DNA of 64,000 bases from contig CM044868.1 in the NCBI GenBank assembly GCA_024500155.1, positions 37,549,665-37,613,664 of the forward strand, given 5' to 3'. This DNA is from Chenopodium formosanum (lineage: Eukaryota > Streptophyta > Magnoliopsida > Caryophyllales > Amaranthaceae). The notes under the pieces are model-generated. The model was given only the letters and a program-made list of their open reading frames with translations. It searched no databases and was not told where the DNA came from. The position numbers and the translations under genes were made by a program. Positions 34,356 through 43,662 of this stretch are shown one piece after another. Position 1 is the first letter of the stretch, and every line of letters starts with the position of its first letter.

Positions 34356-37172
34356 CTGAGTTTGTAGAAATGTCAGTTTCGAAAGCGATAGTCAAAGTAG
34401 TCGATAGGGACGGAGAATGATTTAAGACGTTCTGCGATCCTAAATCACTCTGTATACGCAGATACCTATAGAAAAATGTTAATTCCACAGATAAAAGAGT
34501 AAAGGGATAGAATACATAACTGGCACCAGTGTGTCGGTGACAAACGAGTTTGGTATTTTCCTATACTTGAAGGAATCTACCGAGTGACATTGGTTGAAAC
34601 GCTTTCCATGCTTCAGGAAAGCCGACTGAAGAGTTTGGTACCTTTCTAAGACTGAAGAAAGCTACCGGATAATACTTTCCATGCCTGAGGAAAGTCGACG
34701 AACTAATTTGGTGTCATTCTATGCTTGAAGAATTCCACCGATAATGCCTTCCATACTTGAGGAAAGCCGACAAAGGGATTTTTGTGGTTTTCTATACTTG
34801 AAGAAAAATCCACGGATGATGCTTTCCATGCCTGAGGAAAGCCGACTTGGCGGTTTTCTATACTTGAAGAAAAATCCACCGATAATGCTTTCCAAGCCTG
34901 AGGAAAGCCGACTTGGCGGTTTTCTATACTTGAAGAAAAATCCACCGGATAATACTTTCCATGCTTGAGGAAAGTCAAAAGATGATGAGATTGCAAGTCT
35001 CTGTGTATCGAGAACCTTGCGTCATGAAATGATGGTGGTCCGCTTGTCCCCGGACGTGGGATGTGGAGGGTTCGCTTGTCCCCGGACGTGGGCTGTAGAT
35101 GGTCCGCTTGTCCCCGGACATGGGCTGTAGATAAGACCTGCAAAAATAAATTTGCCAATGGACTCGTATATACTGTGATTGACTTGACCACTAACTTTAC
35201 CAAGTTTGACTTGATGTGACATGACATGTGTATGACTTGTGAGTGTGTGTGTGTATGCAGACACAAGCAAACGAAGATGCAAAAGCAAAAATTTTCCGTC
35301 AATTTTTGTCATGAGTGGAGGGTACCGACTTTCTTCCGAAAAAGAAAGATGTGAAAACTGAACTTTTATTTTCGAACTTCCTTCGATGAAAACTTGGAAA
35401 AAGTTTTTTGAACTTCCCCAAAATAAAATAATGAAAAGTGAGAGAAGTTTTGAACTTCTTCCTTGAGAAAGACGAAATGATTCGTATGGATTGAATTGTT
35501 GGTCCTGAAAATAATGTATGCATGATGCATGTTCTTAGGCCAGGAGGCTAAGGACAATTACATCATGTGACACGATAGATGAATGAACTTAAGTCATGGA
35601 GCTAAGCATCATATATGGTGTAAAGAAGCGATTTTGAACGTCACTTAGGTCTGGAAGCTAAGCACGTATAACACGATAGATGAATGAACTTAAGTCATGG
35701 AGCTAAGCATCATATATGGTGTAAAGAAGCGATTTTGAACGTTACTTAGGTCTGGAAGCTAAGCACGTATAGGGATTATTGCATAATGAACGTTGCTTAG
35801 GTCAAGGAGCTAAGCACGATATGCTTTGTATGATTAAAAATCATTGATATATAAATGTTTCTTAGCACATTATGCGAAACAATGAACATTGCTTAGGTCA
35901 GGAAGCTAAGCAAGTATGCAATGTTTCTTCTACTGAATGTTGTCTTTAAATATGATGAAGCATGCACAGTGTTGAAACAAGATTTCATGATAAAGGGCTC
36001 TTAAAAGGAAGGATGATTGATATGGATATGGATGTGTGAGTGAAGTGTGTGAATGTGATACTAAGGCTGGCTGCAAGGGTTATGGTGACGGAAATAGATG
36101 TGAGAAGAGTAGAAAATGATGACTCCTTAGGCTGGGTAAGCTAATGGGATTTGGGTTCAAGCCCCCAAGTCTAGCTCTAAATGGGTAGGGATAAGCATTG
36201 GATATTCTTTGACTCGATCATGCATGGATATGAATATGAATGTGGCCGCACCTCGATGTGAGGTTGCCTACGTATCCGTTAGAAATCAGGCCGGACGTAG
36301 CTCTATCCGAACTTTGCACAAGTGTATGTACACCTCAAAGAGGTCTTTCAAGGGTTGTAATGTGATTAAGTTGATGGTTTAAGGGAGAAAGGGGTAAAAG
36401 GCTCAAGACCCGAGAGAAGCCCCCAAGATGTGTAATTGTGAATTTGAAAATTTTGAATTTTGCAAGTTTATTTTCAACACATTTTTTTTTTTTTGCTTTG
36501 AACTTTTTTTTTTTTCCAATCTTTTGAATCAATGTAGGCAATCTCAGATCATGCGGTCCATCACTCACTTAGCATTCATGTTTCTCAGGCACGGTACCGA
36601 GCACTCGATGAGAGACGCAATTTGAGACGTGTTCATATCAAAGACATTGGAACACTTGCCTTTAGACATTGTTTTATTTTTTCTTTGCTACTTTTTTTTT
36701 ACTTGGTTTTTGAATGTTATACAATTACACATCTTCAAATCCCAGGGTTGAGTGAATGTGGGTTGAAGAAATGAAGGCCAAATGTTAGACGAGGCTCAAA
36801 GTGGTTGATGAAGAACTGGATATGTGATTGAGTGGTTAATGGGGAATGACAGGGTTGCAAAGGTGCCTCAAATCATTGGTGTACCTTGTGTTTAGTTCGG
36901 CATTTTTTTATTTTTTTTTTATTGAGAATGAATGAATGAAAAATTCTATGATCGAGATGTAAAGGAAAATTGCTCATTTTATTAATGGAAAAGGTGAACG
37001 AAACACATGAAACATAAAAAAAAAAAATAAAAAATAAAAAAATAAAAAATAAAAAAAAAAAAAAAATTCAAAGTGGAAAACCTATGCTAGACATGAATGG
37101 GGGGAGTGGAGAAGAATGATAAAGAAAGAAATCATGAAATCTTGCACAAAGGATCTGCGTGCCTTGTATTTA
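34356..37172 (-). repeat. Non-coding 3' region with tandem repeats, gag-only element
   Basis: Three tandem tracts. 34555-34990 has about six diverged units of 62-81 bases containing AAAGCCGACTTGG and CTTGAAGAAA. 35036-35130 has three units of 32-33 bases containing GTCCGCTTGTCCCCGGAC, a stem. 35525-35930 has units with CTTAG...CTAAG inverted repeats. The block at 36240-36310 matches the post-pol block of the outer element. The rest (36320-37172) is non-coding with T- and A-rich tracts, including poly-A at 37014-37067. Hypervariable tandem repeats before the 3' LTR are a known property of Ogre-type elements. Confidence 0.75.
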
Positions 37173-38228
37173 TTACTTCTTGCCGCCTGGAGGGACAGGA
37201 AGTTTGTTTGCATCCATCAAGTCTTGAATGACGTCCTTCAAATTCCAACATTGCTCTGTAGTGTGGCCCCTTCCTTGATGGTACTTGCAATAGGCATTGG
37301 GATTCCATTTGGCGCTCCTTTCTTCAGGTTTTGGCTCTGAAAATGGTCCAATAGGTGTGATCAAGCCTTGACCGTAAAGGCGATCAAAGGCCGCATCATA
37401 AGTCATTCCTAAATGAGTGTAAGTTCTTTTCTTCTTGGGCAATGGAGCATCAAGAGCTAACACTTCATTGATATCAACTCGGCTTATATTGTTGGTAGTA
37501 TTTTCGTGCTTAGAAGACGAAGAAGAAGGATGGTCGTTCTTCATGTTTTTCCAAGTGTTATTATTATTACTACCAGCAGTCTTTATTAGCTCATCCTCGA
37601 TATTGATGCCGATGTCGTATACAGCTTCGAAAGTGTTCAGTGGAAGAAATTTGAGATGTTCCCTATATTTATGAGTCAGATTTTGAATAAAGAGGCAAAC
37701 CATCTCTCTTTCTTTGGGGGGATCTACCAAGAGTGAAGTTGTTTCCCTCCACCTGTTCAGGTAAGCGGTGAAGCCTTCATTCTCTTTCTGTTTGAGAATG
37801 GAGAGTTCACGTTCAGAAGTTTTGGTTTGAATGTTACACTTGTAACGATTCATGAAACTTTCGGTGACATCTTGCCAAGTCGCAGTACGCTTGGTATCTA
37901 GGGAATAGAACCATTGTTGGCAAGCATGTTCTAAGGAGAGAGGGAACACCGTAGGGAAGAGTGTTACGACCAATCCCTTAAGAGCCATGGTTGCAGAGAA
38001 CGCCTTCAAATGGAATATTGGATTGTCAGTAGGCTTGAACTTTGGAATATCAGCAGTGGAGAACTTTTCAGGGAGTCTATCCTTCACATTCAAAGGAGTG
38101 GGAGGCCGTTCCACATAAGTGAAATCCTCAGAAATCTTACTCATTTGTTCCTTCAGTTTGTCAAGGGGGGAAACAGTGACCTTGTTTTGTTCCATGGTAG
38201 TGACCCTAGTGGTAAGGGTTTGCATCAT
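37173..38228 (-). CDS. gag: gag of the non-autonomous element
   Basis: An intact 351-codon frame from a Met at 38228. It would form the capsid and nucleocapsid that package the element's RNA. It matches the outer gag at 10086-11690 throughout: FSTADIPKFKPTDNP (near 38070), CNIQTKTSERELSILKQKENEGF (split here by position, near 37830-37765), YDIGINIEDEL (near 37620) and a zinc-knuckle-like C-KYH-QGRG-H-TTEQ-C (near 37290-37245), with His in place of the second Cys. It has one such module where the outer gag has two. In-frame similarity continues upstream of 38228 to about 38400 across stops and a good splice acceptor (TTTTATTTCACAG near 38400), so the ancestral start was upstream. Intact frame in an otherwise pol-less element suggests selection until recently. 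Confidence 0.88.
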   Translation of the reverse strand: MMQTLTTRVTTMEQNKVTVSPLDKLKEQMSKISEDFTYVERPPTPLNVKDRLPEKFSTADIPKFKPTDNPIFHLKAFSATMALKGLVVTLFPTVFPLSLEHACQQWFYSLDTKRTATWQDVTESFMNRYKCNIQTKTSERELSILKQKENEGFTAYLNRWRETTSLLVDPPKEREMVCLFIQNLTHKYREHLKFLPLNTFEAVYDIGINIEDELIKTAGSNNNNTWKNMKNDHPSSSSSKHENTTNNISRVDINEVLALDAPLPKKKRTYTHLGMTYDAAFDRLYGQGLITPIGPFSEPKPEERSAKWNPNAYCKYHQGRGHTTEQCWNLKDVIQDLMDANKLPVPPGGKK

Positions 38229-38729
38229 GGAAGACAGTGCCTCAATGGATTTGTTGATGTTCTCAATGTCTTCTTTAGTGGCCTTTGAAAGGTGATGAGT
38301 AACAGAGATGACAAAGTTCTCTTTGAACGCCTATTAGATCTGAGAGATTGCTGCGGTAATGGCTCGAACCGTATTGATCTATCTTTGTTCCAAGTACTGT
38401 GAAATAAAACAATTCACTTAATTGTTTGACTCATTGCTCAAGATAGAAAAGGAAGGAAAAAATAGACATTTGAAAACAGGTGAGAAAACTCCACTCATTT
38501 TTTTTATTATGACAAAAAAAGGGTGCATGAACCTAATTACGATCATAAACGACCTGGTGCACGACTCGAGTCGGAAAATAAAGAAAGTGTGTGGACTATA
38601 CTTGACTCTTGAGTGATCAAGTTATGTTATAAGACTCGTGGTATGATCCTATGGCTAGACATGTGAACAATAACCAAAATGACTGACGCGAGGACCAAAT
38701 TAACACGGAAGACTAAACAGACGCCTTTT

Positions 38730-38891
38730 TTTTTTTTTTTAAAAGGGGTGACGTGGCACGGGACACTTCTCCCGTCAGACGGGAAAAGTTCCCGTGTCAC
38801 GGTCAAAAATTTGTTTTTTTTTTAAAAGGTGTGACGTGGCACGGGACACTTCTCCCGTCAGACGGGATAAGTTCCCGTGTCACGGTCAAAA

Positions 38892-38930
<39 letters not shown>

Positions 38931-39125
38931 TGGGTGACGTGGCACGGGACACTTCTCCCGTCAGACGGGATAAATTATCGTGTCACGGTCAAATTTTATT
39001 TTTTTTTTATTTTTTTTTTTGAAAAGGGGATGACGTGGCACGGGACACTTCTCCCGTCAGACGGGATAAATTCCCGTGTCACGGTCAATTTTTTTTTTTT
39101 TTTTTTTTTTGTTTTTTAAAAAAAA
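38730..39125 (-). repeat. Poly-T-separated tandem repeat in the leader
   Basis: Four units begin with GTGACGTGGCACGGGACAC at about 38748, 38831, 38935 and 39029. Unit spacing varies only because the intervening T (and A) tracts differ in length. Each unit has CCCGTCAGACGGG and a CCGTGTCACGG-type inverted repeat. Confidence 0.85.
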
Positions 39126-40032
39126 AAATAATTTTGAAACGTTGCTTGTTTATTTTTAAAGGGAGGATACCATCCGACTTAAAAAAAAGACATAAAAACA
39201 AGACTTCCCCTAAAATACGGTCAAAAAAGTGGTGCACGACTTAAAGCAAAAAAGTGTGTAAACACGACATGTGAGTGATTAAGTGAGGTTATGGACGCGT
39301 TTTTTGACCGTATAACTAGACACGACTCAATACTGGACACAAAAATCGAGAAAAAAGACTGACGGGACACTTTCCTGGGCACCGTGTCACGGTGCAGATT
39401 GGCGTGACACGGTTAAGCCTACCGTCAGACGGTAGTCTTTACCGTGTCACGGCACTGTTCACCGTGACACGGCAGAAAATGCCGTGACACGGTGCGCAGT
39501 TCCAGGTCAGTTTTGTAATTTTTTTTTCAGATTTTAATCGATTTTAAGTCCGTACTAATTACTATGTGAGAATAAAAACCCTCGGTCATTGGTCAAACAA
39601 AAAAGCAAACACATTAGTGTTAGCACCGAACAAACACATAGCATTTAGGCACGATGATGTAAAAAAAAGTTCGCAACCTAAAGTCAAGATCTATGTTCAA
39701 CTATTGGTCAAGCTTTGGGTGTCAAAAGGGTACCATGGTTAAGAGTTTGGACGCGTTAGCAAGGCAGCCTCCCTTGAGGGTGTATGCCAACGGGCGGCTC
39801 CGCGAGTTCGTGATGAAATCGAACTCGACTCCATGGTTTGGGTGGATTTAATAACTCGGATGAACCCTTATTGCCATGAGCGTTTTTGGGTTGATAGAGC
39901 TTAAATCCCCCGAGGCTAAGACGCATGTAGAACACATACGTTTTTTCAGAAAAATCGAAGGAAGTCGACTGTGAGAAAAGAAAATAGGTCACCGGACTGA
40001 TTTTAGGACTGTCGTGACACGGCAGAAATTCC

Positions 40033-40081
40033 CGTGTCACGGTACAGTGTACCGTCAGACGGTACACTGTACCGTGACACG
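40033..40081. repeat. Perfect 49-base palindrome in the leader
   Basis: Arms 40033-40056 and 40058-40081 are exact reverse complements (24 bases each) around a single A at 40057. The arms are built from the same CCGTG/CACGG and CCGTC/GACGG words as the LTR array. In the element's RNA (minus strand) it lies about 220 bases after the primer binding site. Confidence 0.95.
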
Positions 40082-40299
40082 ACAGTCAGAAAATCTGACT
40101 GGTGCCCTGTTTGCTTTTGCGCGCAACCAAGTTATCCAATGTTTCCTACGGGACAGACCTGAATGCGACGTTAAAACGTCTATGCCGATGCAAAAATGCC
40201 AAATTAATCACAGGAATATTTTTTCAAGAATCTTTCAAGTCTCATCTACTCATCTTAATTAAATACCGATCACTCAAATCAATAAATAATTAAGAATCC

Positions 40300-40317
40300 T
40301 CCCCAGTGGAGTCGCCA
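40300..40317 (-). other. Primer binding site, tRNA-Arg(ACG), gag-only element
   Basis: The minus strand reads TGGCGACTCCACTGGGGA three bases after the LTR end, an exact 18-base complement to the plant tRNA-Arg(ACG) 3' end with CCA. Confidence 0.92.
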
Positions 40318-40320
40318 AAT

Positions 40321-42026
40321 TGTAGACGTCGTTTGAAGTGCACCTACGTTAGAAAGCATGTTGTGAATATGCTTGGAACTCATAGGAAGTGGGAATTGAC
40401 ATTACGATTAGGGACAAATAAAGTAGGGAGCCGCCAACAAGTTTTTAAGGAACTTGTAAACCGTTCACGGATCATAATAAGGCAACCACGATAAGGGACA
40501 ACGATAGGCAACAACGATTGACCCGTGAAGGTTACACCCTATTCATAATCCATGAGATTATTAACTCCATATGGTTCGGAACCACGAAAGGAGGATCGAG
40601 GATGATGGTACGAAGTGAGTCATGGAGTCACATTCGCCCATATTGGCCTCTACTCGATTCTTATATTGAAAAGCATTCCTGTGATCTCAAAGGCATACAA
40701 ACAAAATATTCAATTCGCTCCAAACTATTATTTAACTAAATTGGTTCAAAATTAATGCACACATAATTCTAAAAATTTGGTGATCACTTGATTAAACAAC
40801 AAGATTAAAAAGGAACCTAAACCGGTTGTTCAAATTATCTTATTAGTCGTGATTTTCAATTAAATATTCCCTTTAAACATGCAATATGGTGATCAAAATA
40901 AATAATAGAATTAATATAAAAACCAATTTAATCATAATTCTAACAACATAAAAAAAATCGTTAGAAAAATAACAATAATAAAAAGAGCATGATTCTTACT
41001 TTGAATCTGTTTGTTTGCAACTACAAAATAATAAACGAGTTAGTAACTTCAAGGAAATAATAAAACAACAATTAAATTAAATTAAATTAAATAAGGTTGA
41101 TTTTGGGGCCAAACCCTCAAACGATTCTACCTTTCACGCCTTGGTTTAAGGACAGAACCTCGAGTAAAAAATGGACTCCTTTGAGTGCTTGAAGAAGGAA
41201 TTTTGAAGTGAGAAGGGTAGGCTAGTGTTTAGGTTAAGAGCATAGAAGAGAGAAAATAAGAATAATAGAATTCTGGTTGCCCCGCTCATCAGAAATGAGG
41301 GGGTATTTATAGGGAAATGTGCTGAGGGAGCACACGGAACCCTAAAATGATTAAAAACCCTAAAAAAATATCCCGTGACACGGTCAGACTGTACCGTGAC
41401 ACGGTTAAACTGTACCATCAGACGGTACAAGTTCCCGTGACACGGTCAGTTTTGGAGTGACGCGGGAAATTTTCAGAAAACGGAACGGAAAACGCGTTAA
41501 GGGTTTACGCGGAAAGGACACGGAACTCTCCGTGTCACGGCAGACCTCCCGTGTCACGGGAAGTCCCACCGTCAGAGGGGAAGAGTTCCTGTGACACGGT
41601 CAAGCTTGACCGTGGCACGGTCAGTTCCAGTCCAATTTTCCGTCTAAATTCATTTTTAACCCTAATTTCTTTCGGCTTTTTAAGTGCCGATTGATAATTT
41701 CGGGCTTTTTTCTGAGTTTTATTATTCGGACTAAAATAAGAAAATAATAAAATAAAAATAAATAAAATATTTGGGCCAAAAATAATAATAAAATAATAAA
41801 ATAAAAAGGTTTGGGCTTAAAATTAATTAACAAGTTTGGGCTAAAATTAAAACTATGCTTTTACCAAACACCAAGACTGATCCATGGATCTTTCAAAAAT
41901 ATGGATTTAATAAAATACGACTTTTTAAGCACTCTCGGGATTAAATACTAAACCCGACCAATAGTGGCGGTGAAAGGTTATTTATCATCGGGTTTGGTTT
42001 AGGGGAGACATTTTTAGGTGTCTACA
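40321..42026 (-). repeat. 5' LTR of the gag-only element
   Basis: This 1,706-bp partner of 32633-34339 has TATAAATA at 41311-41304 and the CCGTG-N-CACGG array at about 41372-41625. One array word has decayed by one base relative to the other copy (CATCAGACGG versus CGTCAGACGG). Followed on the plus strand by the target copy aggtt. Confidence 0.93.
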
Positions 42027-42235
42027 AGGTTTATCAAAATAATGGAGAGCAAATTCTTTCAAATTAACTATGTTGCCATCTACTATCTTTGATAGATCCC
42101 TTTCTTTTAAATTGAAGAAGCGTTCAAAATCCTTGTAATAATATGCATCTATTATAGGGATTACTAAGAGGTCTATTGCAGGGAAACCTAAAATAGCACC
42201 AAATTCTTCCATCAAAGGGCTAATTTCATCATACC

Positions 42236-42726
42236 TGTTTAGGGTATTTTTACCCTGCCACGTGGCCCAATCAGAGGGTGACACGTGTCAGCCTCATATT
42301 GGTCCAAAATGGACCAACCCCTGTTTGACACGTGTCATTCCAGAGATAAAAGGGAAAAGGCGGCCTTCAGGCCCAAATCCCGAGAAAGCCGGAATACGGC
42401 GCAGCCCACCAATGATTAGGGTACAGTGACCTAATCAGGGGCAATTCCCAATGACCCTATAAATAGGGGGATGTCCCTCATTTTGAGGACACGTTCTTAC
42501 GATTTATTACAACTGCATTCTCTTACATTAGAGAAACACCTGAGCTTGGAATCCGAGCAGATACCCACCTAAATTTCCGTTCTCTTTAACCCGTTTCAAG
42601 TTACTAACTTGTGCGTCGGAGGCGGAGCACCACCCAACAGGTGTCTCCGTTTGTTTTGTAGGTACAGCTCACTGCTGATCAGTCTTCGTGTTGTAACTCT
42701 CCCAAGGGACAAAAACACCCAAAACA
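42236..42726 (+). mobile_element. Solo LTR, 491 bp, related to the nested 11-kb element
   Basis: Starts TGTTTAGGGTATTTTTACCC and ends CACCCAAAACA, flanked by perfect ATACC duplications (42231-42235 and 42727-42731). Clearly homologous to the LTRs at 12741 and 23505 but with many differences, so another subfamily or an older source. It has G-boxes near 42262 and 42283 and TATAAATA at 42458-42465. Left behind by LTR-LTR recombination. It interrupts exon 1 of antisense gene 1 after codon 66. Confidence 0.93.
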
Positions 42727-42995
42727 ATACCCTATTCTAAAGCAATGAGTATCAACATCCCAATATTCTAGAGCGGTATGAATAAAATCTAAGTCAAGAT
42801 CTACCCCTTTAATACCATAAATTCCTTCTAACTGGAACACATCTAATTCTTTTCTTTCTTTGGCATTAAAAGACCGACACCATTCATGGGTGTATTGGGT
42901 AAAAGTTTTGGTGACTAGAGACATGATATTATTTTTCTAAAGCTAAGAATTATTTTATTTGCTGAAATTATGAAAAGAATCGGCTGGGCAGGGGA

Positions 42996-43149
42996 CTATT
43001 TATGCACGAAATCGGAGCAATTTTAATTTGGGAAGTATACGGAGTCAGCGCTATTTGGCGCCAGATGCTGCTATTGGCGCCATACGCCAAAGCTTGGCGC
43101 CCAACGCTTAGCTGGCGCTACACCAAAACGCGTGGCACCAGCTGGCGCC
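42996..43149 (-). promoter_or_regulatory. Promoter of antisense gene 1: GGCGC cluster and TATA-like box
   Basis: GGCGC words (AGCGCT, GGCGCC, GGCGCT) fill 43047-43149. On the minus strand GCATAAATAGTC (43006-42995) follows 44 bases later, and the gene's Met is 72 bases further at 42924. The same vocabulary and order occur in the LTR promoter (7093-7222). Confidence 0.6.
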
Positions 43150-43477
43150 AATTTTCCTCGTCGTACGCGCTTTCTAAAACCGCATTTTTACCTTAATTCG
43201 AGTCTGCTATTGACTTTACGGCTCCCATATCTTTTTCTAAACATCTTTTTATTCTTTTTTAATTAATATAGCTATTATATTAATTATATTATTATTTTTG
43301 GATTTTATTTAGGTTAATTTCCAAGTTTTTATAAACCCAAGTTTTTTATTTACCTTTTCTTTTTTTCCTTTTTTCTTTTTAGGGGAGAAAGTCGGATACC
43401 CTTCATCAATAATAAAAATGACGGAATTTTTTGCGCATAATTACTTGTCACACTTTCTTGCACACACGAACATGCAC

Positions 43478-43532
<55 letters not shown>

Positions 43533-43662
43533 AAAATGAAAAAACATGATAAATAAAATAAACTCATAATAGTATGTATATACAAAATATGTCTAAAAAA
43601 TGAGTCTAACTAAAAGGCAAAGTTCTATACAAAGTCAAACAAATAAAAAGCACAGGTATAAA
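43150..43662. other. Spacer between the two antisense genes
   Basis: No coding signal. AT-rich sequence with an AAT microsatellite of about 17 repeats at 43480-43530. Read on the minus strand it lies downstream of the PMD gene and upstream of antisense gene 1. Confidence 0.6.

Larger units (their letters stand above)
38229..40299 (-). other. Leader of the gag-only element with repeat arrays
   Basis: Holds three clusters of CCGTG-N-CACGG-type repeats: 38748-39085, 39375-39500 and 40015-40085. The first is a tandem repeat of about four units of 80-105 bases (TGACGTGGCACGGGACACTT, then CCCGTCAGACGGG and CCGTGTCACGG), each separated by poly-T. It includes about 25 T followed by about 15 A at 38888-38930. 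The last contains a perfect 49-base palindrome (40033-40081). No coding sequence is supported. Confidence 0.7.
32633..42026 (-). mobile_element. Gag-only non-autonomous Tat/Ogre-like element, 9.4 kb
   Basis: The LTRs are 32633-34339 and 40321-42026, flanked by perfect AGGTT duplications. On the minus strand: perfect tRNA-Arg PBS, leader of about 2 kb, an intact gag of 351 codons, then about 2.8 kb of non-coding tandem repeats and a polypurine tract. No protease, RT, RNase H or integrase is present. LTR ends, PBS, gag, post-pol block and the last 120 bases before the 3' LTR all resemble the outer element, so it is a sister family that probably used enzymes of an autonomous relative. The LTRs differ at about 2% over their first 550 bases by my count: the youngest datable insertion here. 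Confidence 0.92.
31484..42924 (-). pseudogene. Antisense gene 1 of the outer element, split by two insertions (DUF7745-like)
   Basis: Minus-strand gene starting with Met at 42924. Exon 1 runs 42924-42727, 42230-42027 and 32627-32391 (66 + 68 + 79 codons). It is free of stops once the 491-bp solo LTR and the 9.4-kb element, each with one target copy, are skipped. An 89-bp intron (32390-32302) splits the frame in phase 0, and exon 2 starts at 32301. Near 31990 a frameshift and near 31764 a TGA (possibly from CGA) break the rest, which ends in a Lys/Glu-rich tail at 31484. The segment ALEYWDVDTHCFRIG, followed by EEFGAILGF, resembles plant DUF7745/PMD-type proteins as I recall them. The promoter is at 42996-43149. 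Function unknown. Confidence 0.8.
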
